NCBI GenBank assembly: GCA_023441055.1
Contig: JAEZQY010000019.1
Location: 68,955 to 132,954, forward strand
Reading direction: 5' to 3'
DNA length: 64,000 bases
Source: Bacillota bacterium
Lineage (GTDB): Bacteria > Bacillota > Bacilli > Paenibacillales > UBA4045
The notes under the pieces were generated by a model that did not search any database, had not been told where the DNA came from, and saw nothing but the letters and a program-made list of their open reading frames with translations. Position numbers and translations under genes: made by a program. Shown piece after piece: positions 8,513 to 16,103 of this stretch; within the stretch, counting starts at the first letter, position 1, and each line of letters starts with the position of its first letter.

Positions 8513-9023
8513 TCTGTTCCAATCGTAATAGCTCAGTCTTCATAGCCAATCCACCCCGATAGCCGGTTAACGCGCCGTTCTTCCCGATCACACGATGGCA
8601 GGGGATGGCGATGAGTACGGGATTAGCGCCGATGGCTGCGCCGACTGCTCGAGCAGCGCTTGGCTTCCCTAGCTGTATGGCAATATCGGCATAGGTGGCG
8701 GTCTCCCCGTAGGGGATGCGGCTAAGCGCTTGCCATACGGCAGACTGGAATGGGGTTCCGCGCAGCTCGGTTGCCATTCGGAATGTTATACGTTGGCCCG
8801 TTATATATTCAACAAGCTCCTGTCGATACGGTTGGAGCTTGTGCGCATCATGGACGAGCACGCTGTTCTTGAATTTGGCGGCGGTCCAACGCTCGAGCTC
8901 TTCGAAGGACTGATGGGGCGACCCCACATAACAGAGTCCGAGCTCCGTCGCGGCGAGATGCAATCGCCAATCCCCATGATCAATGAGCGCCCAGTAGAGG
9001 GTCTTTGCAGCTTTATTTGGCAT
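8484..9023 (-). CDS. ogt: Methylated-DNA--protein-cysteine methyltransferase
   Basis: The 179-residue protein ends with the suicide alkyltransferase active site IPCHRVIGKNGALTGYRGGL, where the cysteine takes the alkyl group from O6-alkylguanine. Before it, TPFQSAVWQALSRIPYGETATYADIA is the DNA-binding helix region. An N-terminal ribonuclease-like domain is also present. A TTG upstream extends the frame to 9041, but GGGAGGCG at 9032-9039 places translation at ATG 9023. It is convergent with the sensor kinase and overlaps it by 29 bp. Confidence 0.92.
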   Translation of the reverse strand: MPNKAAKTLYWALIDHGDWRLHLAATELGLCYVGSPHQSFEELERWTAAKFKNSVLVHDAHKLQPYRQELVEYITGQRITFRMATELRGTPFQSAVWQALSRIPYGETATYADIAIQLGKPSAARAVGAAIGANPVLIAIPCHRVIGKNGALTGYRGGLAMKTELLRLEQTRRFAESQS

Positions 9024-9131
9024 GAATGAATCGCCTCCCAATCGGTCTGCTTCTAGTATAACTGCAATTGCTGTTAACGCGCTAGAGATTGACAGCTGAG
9101 AAGAGGTTGAGTAGAATAGATTACTGTCAGT

Positions 9132-9163
9132 AGTAAATCAGTAAATTAGTAATTCAGTAAACT
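9132..9163. repeat. 8-bp tandem repeat, four units
   Basis: Four head-to-tail octamers, AGTAAATC, AGTAAATT, AGTAATTC and AGTAAACT, lie 24 bp before the start codon at 9188. Copies differ by one or two bases. The position falls between a possible promoter and the SD (GGAGG). Confidence 0.75.
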
Positions 9164-9187
9164 ATAAATCATGGAGGATGAATAACA

Positions 9188-9670
9188 ATGATGAAGATTC
9201 CTACAACGTTAAAGCATAAGCCGGTCATAGTCTCGGAGAATTATGAGCAGGTGGATGGCCGGTACGCGCAGCAGTCAGACGCGAAGGGGCTGTCGCTCGG
9301 CCTGGCGCAGTGGAATGATCGCGGCAAGGTGGAGATCTCGGCGAAGGTATGGCGCTATACCGGGGAGAAGTGGTCCCGTCAATCAGAGGAGCTGCCGCTG
9401 CATCGCGTATTGGATCTGGCTATTCTCGTAGGCAGGAGCTTGCAGCACTTCCGCGACGCGTATCGTTATGAGGATTTGTACGATCCGGCATCGCCTGTGA
9501 TCGATCGAGTAGGCTTGCAGGGCGACGCCATGACAGTGGCGGTATGCACGGATAATGAGCGAATTCGCGAGGATATCAAGCTGTTCAATCAAGCGCTTAG
9601 CGAGGACGGCGAGTTAATTGGCGAGCGTCTGCGGACCTTGTCACGCATTCTTGAGGAATTGGGCTATTGA
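9188..9670 (+). CDS. Conserved protein of unknown function (resembles DUF6530)
   Basis: A 160-residue soluble protein starting MMKIPTTLKHKPVIVSENYE, with no signal peptide or membrane segment. It resembles, from memory, small Firmicute proteins grouped as DUF6530; I cannot confirm this. It contains a beta-rich first half (SLGLAQWNDRGKVEISAKVW) and a helical end (FNQALSEDGELIGERLRTLS). GGAGG precedes the ATG at a normal distance. The next gene, an aldo/keto reductase, begins about 50 bp downstream. No function is proposed. Confidence 0.6.
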   Translation: MMKIPTTLKHKPVIVSENYEQVDGRYAQQSDAKGLSLGLAQWNDRGKVEISAKVWRYTGEKWSRQSEELPLHRVLDLAILVGRSLQHFRDAYRYEDLYDPASPVIDRVGLQGDAMTVAVCTDNERIREDIKLFNQALSEDGELIGERLRTLSRILEELGY

Positions 9671-9718
9671 TGGTTATAATTGGTGTGCAGTCCTATTAGT
9701 CTTGAGAGGATGAATGAG

Positions 9719-10714
9719 ATGACGGTTTATTCGGCTAATGCAAGGCGTTATGATACGATGGCTTACAACCGCTGCGGGAAATCCGGGCTGAAGCTCCCTG
9801 CAGTATCACTGGGCTTGTGGCATAACTTCGGAGATGTAGATGCGCAGGCGAATGCCAGGGCGATGATCTTGCGATCATTCGATCTAGGGATTACCCACTT
9901 CGATCTAGCGAACAATTACGGTCCGTCAGCGGGCTCGGCGGAGACGACCTTCGGACAGGTGCTGCGATCGGACCTGGCCGCTTATCGCGATGAGATTATC
10001 GTCTCGACCAAGGCGGGTTACTACATGTGGCCGGGACCTTATGGCGACTGGGGATCCAAGAAGTACCTCGTGTCCAGCCTGGATCAGAGTCTGAAGCGCA
10101 TGGGCCTGGATTATGTGGATATCTTCTATCACCACCGTCCGGATCCGAACACACCACTGGAGGAGACGATGGCTGCGCTCGATCTGATCGTCAGACAGGG
10201 GAAGGCGCTCTATGTTGGCATCTCCAACTATAGTGCTGAGCAGACCAAGGAAGCGATCGCAATCCTGCGCCAGTTAGGTACACCGCTGCTTATTCATCAA
10301 GCCTCCTACAGTATGTTCAACCGCTGGGTGGAAGGTGGCTTGCTGGATGAACTGAATTCCGGCGGCGCAGGCTGTATCGCATTCAGTCCACTCGCGCAGG
10401 GGCTGCTCACAGATCGATATCTGAATGGCGTGCCGGAGGATTCTCGAGCAGCGAGCGTGAACAGTCCGTTCCTGAAGGGGGATGACATCACAGAGGAGAA
10501 GCTGACGAAGATCCGCGCTCTGCATGAGATTGCGGCCGCTCGTGGACAGAGCCTCGCGCAGCTAGCCCTCGTGTGGGTGCTGCGTCAAGAGGTTGTATCG
10601 TCCGTGCTGATCGGCGCAAGCAAGGTGAGTCAGATTGAGGATAATGCGGGAATCATCAACAATCTGCAGCTGAGCAGCGAGGAAGCCGAGGCGATTGAGC
10701 GCATACTAGCGTAG
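9719..10714 (+). CDS. Aldo/keto reductase (YghZ/Gpr-like)
   Basis: This 331-residue TIM-barrel oxidoreductase shows the family catalytic set: the tyrosine in HFDLANNYGPSAGSAE, the lysine in IIVSTKAGYYMWPGPYG and the histidine in DIFYHHRPDPNTPLEE. The closing VLIGASKVSQIEDN is the NADPH-binding region. The MWPGPYGDWGSKKYL insertion resembles the YghZ (L-glyceraldehyde 3-phosphate reductase) branch. The frame is open from 9680, but AGAGGA at 9705-9710 best serves ATG 9719. It ends just before a strong terminator at 10728. Confidence 0.85.
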   Translation: MTVYSANARRYDTMAYNRCGKSGLKLPAVSLGLWHNFGDVDAQANARAMILRSFDLGITHFDLANNYGPSAGSAETTFGQVLRSDLAAYRDEIIVSTKAGYYMWPGPYGDWGSKKYLVSSLDQSLKRMGLDYVDIFYHHRPDPNTPLEETMAALDLIVRQGKALYVGISNYSAEQTKEAIAILRQLGTPLLIHQASYSMFNRWVEGGLLDELNSGGAGCIAFSPLAQGLLTDRYLNGVPEDSRAASVNSPFLKGDDITEEKLTKIRALHEIAAARGQSLAQLALVWVLRQEVVSSVLIGASKVSQIEDNAGIINNLQLSSEEAEAIERILA

Positions 10715-10727
10715 CTGTTATATAGAG

Positions 10728-10756
10728 AATCCGGGCGAACAGTGCCCGGATTTTTT
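10728..10756 (+). terminator. Rho-independent terminator after the aldo/keto reductase
   Basis: AATCCGGGC at 10728-10736 pairs with GCCCGGATT at 10744-10752 over a short loop, and the right arm runs into a T tract ending at 10756. Confidence 0.9.
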
Positions 10757-10802
10757 GATGCGTCAATCATATCACAGTTTCGCGCTAGGAGTTGTCGACT
10801 TA

Positions 10803-10903
10803 ATTCCAATAAGGAATAAAGATAGGAATAATTATCCTAATTTTCTAGTTCGGTTGAAATGAATTAGGAATAATAGGCCTTAGATTATTCCAAAATGGAA
10901 TAA
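10803..10903. promoter_or_regulatory. Cluster of GGAATA dyads upstream of the chromate transporter
   Basis: Within 100 bp there are a perfect dyad TTATTCC-AAAAT-GGAATAA at 10885-10903, a dyad ATTCC-AATAA-GGAAT at 10803-10817, a dyad TAGGA-(7)-TCCTA at 10823-10839, and a single TAGGAATAAT near 10865. The common half-site is GGAATA. The last dyad is 57 bp before the chrA start. This reads as a multi-site operator for an unidentified regulator; no binding protein is known from the sequence. Confidence 0.6.
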
Positions 10904-10960
10904 AGTATGATAGGATGAAGGTAACCATAGACAGCTTAGACTAACATCGGAGGTGAAATC

Positions 10961-11632
10961 ATGGGTTCCTATCAACATTCTCATCCTATCAGCGCTCGTC
11001 TGATCGGACAGATCTTCCTTACCTTCTTCAAAATAAGCCCTGTCACCTTCGGAGGCGGATATGCCATGATCCCCTTGATCGAGCGTGAAATTGTCGAGCG
11101 GCGGAAGTGGCTGCAGACGGAGGAGCTGGCGGATGTGTTCGCCATGGCAGAGTCTGTCCCAGGAGCGATTGCACTTAATACATCTATTTTCATTGGTTAT
11201 CGCATGGCAGGTGTGCGGGGCGCAATTGCAGCATTGCTAGGCACGCTGCTGCCTACCTTCTTCCTCGTTCTGCTGCTGAGCCTACTCTATCTTCGCTTGA
11301 AGGATCATCCCAAGGTAGAGGCCGCTTTCATGGCGATTCGTGTGACGGTCGTGGCATTAATCGCTTATGCGGCAATCAAGATCGGGAAGACGGCGGCTGT
11401 TGATCTTACGACGATCGGTATAATCGGCATCTCGATCGGCTTGATGTGGTTTACGCCATTGCATCCGATCTTCCTAATACTTGGCGGCGCTTGTGCGGGG
11501 ATTACCGCTGTTGCGGTGAAACGGAAATTCCGAGTTAGCGCGCGCTGGATTCGTCCGGGCAAGCCTGCGGAGAAGCCGGCTCCGGAGATGGTGTATAAAT
11601 ATTCGGATTATTATTTTGGAGATGGCATCTAG
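10961..11632 (+). CDS. Chromate transporter, first CHR subunit
   Basis: A 223-residue membrane protein made of a single CHR domain: FFKISPVTFGGGYAMIPLIE near residue 30, AESVPGAIALNTSIFIGYR near residue 65, then four or five hydrophobic helices. Short-chain CHR proteins work as pairs and export chromate or related oxyanions, the two halves having opposite topology. A hydrophilic tail of about 45 residues follows the last helix. The next gene, 15 bp downstream, is the matching half. SD GGAGGTG lies before the ATG. Confidence 0.85.
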   Translation: MGSYQHSHPISARLIGQIFLTFFKISPVTFGGGYAMIPLIEREIVERRKWLQTEELADVFAMAESVPGAIALNTSIFIGYRMAGVRGAIAALLGTLLPTFFLVLLLSLLYLRLKDHPKVEAAFMAIRVTVVALIAYAAIKIGKTAAVDLTTIGIIGISIGLMWFTPLHPIFLILGGACAGITAVAVKRKFRVSARWIRPGKPAEKPAPEMVYKYSDYYFGDGI

Positions 11633-11647
11633 CGGGGGGGTGACTTC

Positions 11648-12187
11648 ATGTTGTGGCAGCTGTTCTGGACGTTCTTCAAGGTGGGACTCGTATCCTTCGG
11701 GGGCGGCTATGCGATGATACCGCTTATTCAGGAGGAGGTCGTGGAGCGATACGGGTGGTTGACGACGACGGAGTTCATGGATGCGATCGCGTTGACGGGT
11801 ATGGCGCCAGGACCAATCGCGACGAATACGGCGATCTATATCGGGCTGAGAGAGGGCGGTCTGGCAGGAGCGATTATATCCGCTGCAGGCATGGTGCTGC
11901 CATCGCTGCTGATCATTCTGATTGTAGCTACTGTCTTCCAGCGGATCCAGCATAATGAGCGGATTCAGGATGCCTTCTATGGACTGCGGGCGGTGATTAC
12001 GGGTCTGATCGTCTATGCGGCTATCCTGTTCGCTGTACGCAATCAAATCTTCACAGGTCTGGATTGGACGACTGTCGCGCTTACCCTGATTTTATTAGGC
12101 TCGTTAATTGCGCTGTTGCGCTACCGCATTCATCCGATTTATGTCATACTTATATCTGGATTGGTAGGGATTGCCGTGTTCAGCTAA
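11648..12187 (+). CDS. Chromate transporter, second CHR subunit
   Basis: The 179-residue product is a second short CHR domain: FFKVGLVSFGGGYAMIPLIQ and GMAPGPIATNTAIYIGLREG match the motifs of the upstream gene, followed by hydrophobic helices to the C-terminus. With its neighbour it should form the heteromeric transporter. The GGGGGGGTG stretch in front is its SD. The TAA stop overlaps an ATG in the ROK reading frame by one base. The substrate may be chromate, sulfate or another anion; only the family is certain. Confidence 0.85.
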   Translation: MLWQLFWTFFKVGLVSFGGGYAMIPLIQEEVVERYGWLTTTEFMDAIALTGMAPGPIATNTAIYIGLREGGLAGAIISAAGMVLPSLLIILIVATVFQRIQHNERIQDAFYGLRAVITGLIVYAAILFAVRNQIFTGLDWTTVALTLILLGSLIALLRYRIHPIYVILISGLVGIAVFS

Positions 12188-12222
12188 TGCCGCCAATAAT
12201 CAGATTGTTAGGGGTAGACCGG

Positions 12223-13425
12223 ATGCTTATACAGGATCGCATGACCTCGCGGAAAGCGAAAGAAATCTATGCATCGATCCGCAGGCAGGGCACGATGTCC
12301 AAGCTTGACCTGATGCAGGTCAGCGGGTTGACAGGGAGCACGCTTACGCGGATTTTGGAGGAGTTGACGACGCAGGGTCTCCTCATCGATGTGGGATTAG
12401 GTGAGTCGACAGGTGGCCGCAGGCCTATTCTGTATCAGACCAATCCCCACTATGGCTATGCGCTCGGTCTGGATATCTCGCGAACCTATTCGAAGCTGGT
12501 GCTGACGGACCTGCATCTACAGAAGCTGCAAGCACGCACTTGGACGATGGATGCGGATATGACACCGGATCGCTTGATCCATGAGGCGGCACGGTCTGCG
12601 CTGCAGATGATTGCCGATCAGGGAATTGCGCGCGAGTCTGTGCTAGGGATGGGGATCGGCGCAGTAGGCCCGTTGGATCGGTTGAACGGACGACTCATTA
12701 ATCCGCTAGGCTTCCCCTCTGCTGGATGGCAGGGTTATGAGATCTGCAATCGGATGGAGGAACAGCTGGGACTGCAGACTGTGCTCGACAATGGAGCGAA
12801 CACTGCCGCACTGGGCGAGTATTGGCTATCGACCGGCGAGCAGCTTGAGCATATGCTGTATCTGCATGTCGGTGTCGGTATTCGCACAGCGATGATTGTC
12901 GGCGGGGCGATTGTGTATGGGGCGATTGATATGGAGGGGGCCATCGGTCAGATGATTGTGCAGGCGGACGGTCTGCCCTCCCGGCATACCTCAGGCAATT
13001 ATGGCGCGCTTGAATCGTATGCCACAACCTATGCGATTGAACAAGCGGCGAAGTCGCACCTGAAGCTTGGACGAGCATCGATGCTGCGGGAGCGAGTGGG
13101 GCAGATCGAGGAGCTGACGTACCCGATGATTGAGTCCTGCTTGGCGGAAGGCGATCCGCTGGCTCAGGAGCTGTTCGAACAGGCGGCCTCCTACTTCGGG
13201 ATCGGTCTTGCGAACCTGCTCAATATTCTGCATCCGCAGAAGGTAATTCTGGGCGGTCCGCTCATCTCGGGCAATGAACAGTTCTTCCAGCATGCTGTTG
13301 ACGTCGCGGTTCAGAAGATGTACGCCTCTCATGTGTATCAGGTTCAATTCGAGAGAAGCAAGCTGGGCGATGAAGCGGTTATGATCGGCGCCGCTGCGAC
13401 GCTAGTGAATAAATTGACTGACTAA
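12223..13425 (+). CDS. ROK-family transcriptional regulator with degenerate sugar-kinase domain
   Basis: Residues about 5-65 form a winged helix-turn-helix (SKLDLMQVSGLTGSTLTRIL), and the remainder is a ROK actin-like domain (GMGIGAVGPLDRLNGRLINP; LYLHVGVGIRTAMIVGGAIV). Two hallmarks are missing. The usual N-D-A-N catalytic aspartate is glycine here (VLDNGANTAALGE), and the zinc motif (GH then CxCGxxGC) reads GAIGQ...SRHTSGNYGALE with no cysteine or histidine ligand in place. It is thus unlikely to phosphorylate sugars. The frame is open further upstream; ATG 12223, after AGGGG, is my choice, with 12187 and 12241 as alternatives. It is co-directional with the chromate genes. Confidence 0.82.
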   Translation: MLIQDRMTSRKAKEIYASIRRQGTMSKLDLMQVSGLTGSTLTRILEELTTQGLLIDVGLGESTGGRRPILYQTNPHYGYALGLDISRTYSKLVLTDLHLQKLQARTWTMDADMTPDRLIHEAARSALQMIADQGIARESVLGMGIGAVGPLDRLNGRLINPLGFPSAGWQGYEICNRMEEQLGLQTVLDNGANTAALGEYWLSTGEQLEHMLYLHVGVGIRTAMIVGGAIVYGAIDMEGAIGQMIVQADGLPSRHTSGNYGALESYATTYAIEQAAKSHLKLGRASMLRERVGQIEELTYPMIESCLAEGDPLAQELFEQAASYFGIGLANLLNILHPQKVILGGPLISGNEQFFQHAVDVAVQKMYASHVYQVQFERSKLGDEAVMIGAAATLVNKLTD

Positions 13426-13439
13426 CAGGAGGAGTTCGC

Positions 13440-14207
13440 ATGCTATCACCGGTGTTCCTGGCCCATGGTTCGCCATTCACCATATTCGAGAAGTCTGATT
13501 TCACGCAATTCTTGAGTGAATTTGGCAAGCAGCATCGACCCAAAGCGATCGTCATCTTCTCCGCCCATTTCGAGAGCGAGATCACGACAGTCGCGGCCAC
13601 AGATGATATTCATGAGATGGTGTATGATTATTACGGCTTCCCAGATGAATATTACAAGGTGCAATACCCAGCCAGAGGCTCATCGATCGTTGCCGCTATG
13701 GTGGAGGAGAGACTTAGACAACAGGGCATCCCCGTGCAAAATAAATACAGAGGACTCGACCATGGCGTCTTCCCGATCCTCTCGCATGCCTATCCGGAGG
13801 CAGATATTCCTGTTGTACCGGTGTCTGTTAATCCGTTCCTGCCAGCGCGTCAGCATATCGCCATTGGCGAGGCGATGAGAGGATTGGAGAAGGACGGTAT
13901 CCTGGTCATCGGCAGTGGGTTTATTACGCATAACTTCAACGAATTCGATAGAGACAAGTATGCGAAGCCTCGGGAGTGGGCGGTGCAATTCAAGGAGTGG
14001 ATTGTTGAGAAGCTGCTGGCGAGGGATTTCGAAGCAATGGCGCAATACGAGACACTGGCACCGCATGCCAGACGAGCAGTTCCTCGGGCGGAGCACTTCG
14101 TGCCGCTGCTGATCGCGCTGGGCGCCAGCCATCCTGACAGTCAGGTCAAGGTTCTCTTCGATACTATTGAACATGGATCGGGCAGTACGCTGAGTGTACA
14201 GTTCTAA
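13440..14207 (+). CDS. Class III extradiol dioxygenase, DODA/YgiD-like
   Basis: A 255-residue protein of the LigB superfamily, starting MLSPVFLAHGSP (metal-ligand histidine) followed by IVIFSAHFESE (second histidine), GLDHGVFPILSHAYPEADIP, and VIGSGFITHNFNEF. This pattern matches plant and bacterial DOPA 4,5-dioxygenase homologues and E. coli YgiD. It should open catechol-type rings with a bound divalent metal. The natural substrate is unknown. AGGAGG precedes the ATG, 14 bp after the ROK gene, so both may share a transcript. Confidence 0.85.
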   Translation: MLSPVFLAHGSPFTIFEKSDFTQFLSEFGKQHRPKAIVIFSAHFESEITTVAATDDIHEMVYDYYGFPDEYYKVQYPARGSSIVAAMVEERLRQQGIPVQNKYRGLDHGVFPILSHAYPEADIPVVPVSVNPFLPARQHIAIGEAMRGLEKDGILVIGSGFITHNFNEFDRDKYAKPREWAVQFKEWIVEKLLARDFEAMAQYETLAPHARRAVPRAEHFVPLLIALGASHPDSQVKVLFDTIEHGSGSTLSVQF

Positions 14208-14303
14208 TTGTAGGTGGAGAGCCTGTCTGACTACTCAGGCACATGTACGAAAAATCATACAAACCGCAACTCGGTATCATCGGCGCTGCTCTGAGTGAAT
14301 GTT

Positions 14304-14471
14304 ACTTATATCCAACATTCTCGCTATATAAGTCCGTTATAAGCTAGAGATATTGCGATAATCCAACATTCTTTAATAGATTTGCGAACATCAGAAGAGT
14401 GATCGGTAGTAATGTTGGATAATGGTAACAATTCACTTGAATCGCCCTTGCTTACGTGTAGAATGTTGGAT
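14304..14471. repeat. Four copies of ATCCAACATTC at 50-51 bp spacing (intergenic)
   Basis: The 331-bp gap 14208-14538 has no gene. It holds ATCCAACATTC at 14310-14320 and 14361-14371 on the plus strand, and the same word inverted at 14410-14420 (10 of 11 bases) and 14461-14471. Start-to-start distances are 51, 49-50 and 51 bp. The first copy is enclosed by ACTTATA (14304-14310) and TATAAGT (14327-14333). Copies two and three form a long-range inverted pair of about 12 of 13 bases. No T tract follows. Confidence 0.75.
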
Positions 14472-14538
14472 TTCTGCAATAATGTGATCTCTACCTCAAG
14501 TAGTTTCAGTAATTTAGGCAGAAGGATAAGGTGATAAG

Positions 14539-15531
14539 ATGTCTGAGCAGATGAAGCCATGTTGCGCAGCTTCTCGAGCGGAGGCGGCACTCGGCGGATC
14601 GGCCAATGCGGCCCATGGAGCTGCATCGCTGCACCCACAGATGCTGGGAGCTGAACTGGACAAGCAAGAGCAGCAAGCTGCCCATGAGATGATTGAGCTG
14701 CCAGGGGGCGAATATCTAATGGGGACTGATGCTAGAGATGGATTCCCTGCGGACGGCGAAGGGCCGATTCGCCAGGTGAAGGTGGATCCCTTCGCCATTG
14801 CCGCCTACACAGTGACGAATGATCAATTCCGCGCATTCGTAGAGGCGACGGGCTATGTGACGGATGCGGAGCGCTTCGGCTGGAGCTTTGTTTTCCATCT
14901 GCTGGCTTCTGAAGAAGTGAAGCAGCAGGTCGAGCAGGTGCCGGTCAGCACACCGTGGTGGCTGACGGTTCACGGTGCCTATTGGGCGCAGCCTGAGGGG
15001 CCAGGCTCTGATGTGAGGGATCGCGGTAATCATCCGGTTGTCCATGTCTCTTGGAACGATGCGGCAGCTTATTGTGAGTGGTCCGGCACTCGCCTGCCGA
15101 CCGAGGCGCAATGGGAATTCGCGGCGCGCGGAGGACTATCGCAGAAGACGTATCCTTGGGGCGATCTGTTGAAGGAAGGCGCAGAGCATAACTGCAACAT
15201 CTGGCAAGGGAAGTTCCCCGATGTCAATCACGCCAGTGACGGTTATGTCGGTACTGCGCCGGTGGATGCCTATGCGCCTAACGGCTATGGGCTGTACAAT
15301 GTGGCAGGCAATGTGTGGGAGTGGTGCCTAGACTGGTTCGATCCGAGCTATCATCGCGCGACCGATACAGACAATCCGCTGTTCACACGGGAGACCGGTC
15401 GGCGCTCCATGCGTGGCGGCTCGTTCCTCTGTCATCGCTCGTATTGCAATCGCTATCGCGTGGCAGCCAGAAGCTCGAACACGCCGGACAGCTCCTCAAG
15501 TAACTGTGGCTTCCGTGTGGTGTCCGGTTGA
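14539..15531 (+). CDS. Formylglycine-generating enzyme (sulfatase-modifying)
   Basis: A 330-residue FGE-sulfatase domain protein. The segment RGGSFLCHRSYCNRYR contains C298 and C303, spaced as the active copper-binding pair of aerobic FGEs, and is followed by AARSSNTPDSSSSNCGFRVV, nearly the consensus of human SUMF1. PGGEYLMGTD, HPVVHVSWNDAAAYCEW and LPTEAQWEFAARGG are further family blocks. The two active-site cysteines set it apart from EgtB-like or other SUMF-fold proteins. It oxidises a cysteine in CxPxR of sulfatases to formylglycine. No sulfatase gene is present in this window. There is no export signal. ATG 14539 follows AAGGTG. Confidence 0.92.
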   Translation: MSEQMKPCCAASRAEAALGGSANAAHGAASLHPQMLGAELDKQEQQAAHEMIELPGGEYLMGTDARDGFPADGEGPIRQVKVDPFAIAAYTVTNDQFRAFVEATGYVTDAERFGWSFVFHLLASEEVKQQVEQVPVSTPWWLTVHGAYWAQPEGPGSDVRDRGNHPVVHVSWNDAAAYCEWSGTRLPTEAQWEFAARGGLSQKTYPWGDLLKEGAEHNCNIWQGKFPDVNHASDGYVGTAPVDAYAPNGYGLYNVAGNVWEWCLDWFDPSYHRATDTDNPLFTRETGRRSMRGGSFLCHRSYCNRYRVAARSSNTPDSSSSNCGFRVVSG

Positions 15532-15589
15532 ACGGACGCGTAACGAGGGTGCCGCTCGGCACCCTGCAGCATCTGAATCTGGCATTGCA

Positions 15590-15793
15590 CGCACCAGCTC
15601 CCTCACATCGCACCATGCAGCATCGGAATCCGGCGTTGCAGCTCCACATTACCTCATTTCCCACCCTGTAGCTTCACTTTCCGTTGCTGCACGCACCAGC
15701 TCCCTCACATCGCACCATGCAGCATCGGAATCCTGCGTTGCAGCTCCACATTACCTCATTTCCCACCCTGTAGCTTCACTTTCCGTTGCTGCA
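15590..15793. repeat. Two tandem 102-bp repeats built from 51-bp half-units
   Basis: Copy 1 is 15590-15691 and copy 2 is 15692-15793; the differences I see are one base in the CCGGCG/CCTGCG block. A shorter degenerate copy (CACCCTGCAGCATCTGAATC) precedes them at about 15560. Each copy splits into two 51-bp halves with conserved CCTCA, CACC-TG-AGC-TC and TCCG blocks. The array starts about 60 bp after the FGE stop. The 572-bp gap 15532-16103 has no convincing gene; an open frame across it (to 15832) merely follows the repeat. Confidence 0.85.
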
Positions 15794-15812
15794 TTATCGC
15801 TCAGCACACTTT

Positions 15813-16041
15813 GCGAACTCAGGGTCGTTTGAGCGTTGCAGAAATTCGTTCATTCTAGGCAATAGTCGCCGGATACAGCGAAAAGCGAACTTCGAGTCGC
15901 TCAAACGTATCGTGCAGCACGCTTGAGCGACCTAAAGTTCGCTAAACCTCAGTAACCAGCTATTATCGCAGTTTTCAGCGAAAAATGAATGAGCATAGGC
16001 GACTCTAAGTTCGTAAGTGCATAGGCGACCTAAAGTTTGCC
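15813..16041. repeat. Family of palindromic GCGAACTT-GAG-CGCTC elements
   Basis: Five related words occur: two on the minus strand (15813-15835 and 15885-15907) and three on the plus strand (15920-15942, about 15994-16013 and 16021-16041). The consensus is roughly GAGCGACCTAAAGTTCGC. The copies at 15885 and 15920 face each other over a 12-base loop and could fold into a 23-bp imperfect hairpin. They resemble REP-type elements. No coding potential is seen. Confidence 0.7.
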
Positions 16042-16047
16042 TCTATC

Positions 16048-16090
16048 GAAAATCCGGCGCAGCTGTTAACTACATACGGCTGCACCGGAT
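16048..16090 (-). terminator. Terminator of lacZ (minus strand)
   Basis: On the minus strand ATCCGGTGCAGC (16090-16079) pairs with GCTGCGCCGGAT (16063-16052), one G-U apart from perfect, and is followed by TTTTCG. It lies 14 bp after the lacZ stop. Confidence 0.8.
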
Positions 16091-16103
16091 GAACACTATC
16101 GTG

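Noticed and set aside
12064..12222. N-terminal extension of the ROK protein
   Set aside because: It overlaps the second CHR gene in another frame and adds residues not expected before the helix-turn-helix.
14539..15531. EgtB-like ergothioneine synthase
   Set aside because: The active-site CHRSYC pair and flanking residues are those of formylglycine-generating enzymes, and the DinB-like N-terminal domain of EgtB is absent.
15413..15832. 139-residue plus-strand open frame after the FGE gene
   Set aside because: It overlaps the FGE coding region out of frame and its second half only mirrors the 102-bp repeats; 102 is a multiple of three, which keeps frames open by itself. No SD or family resemblance.
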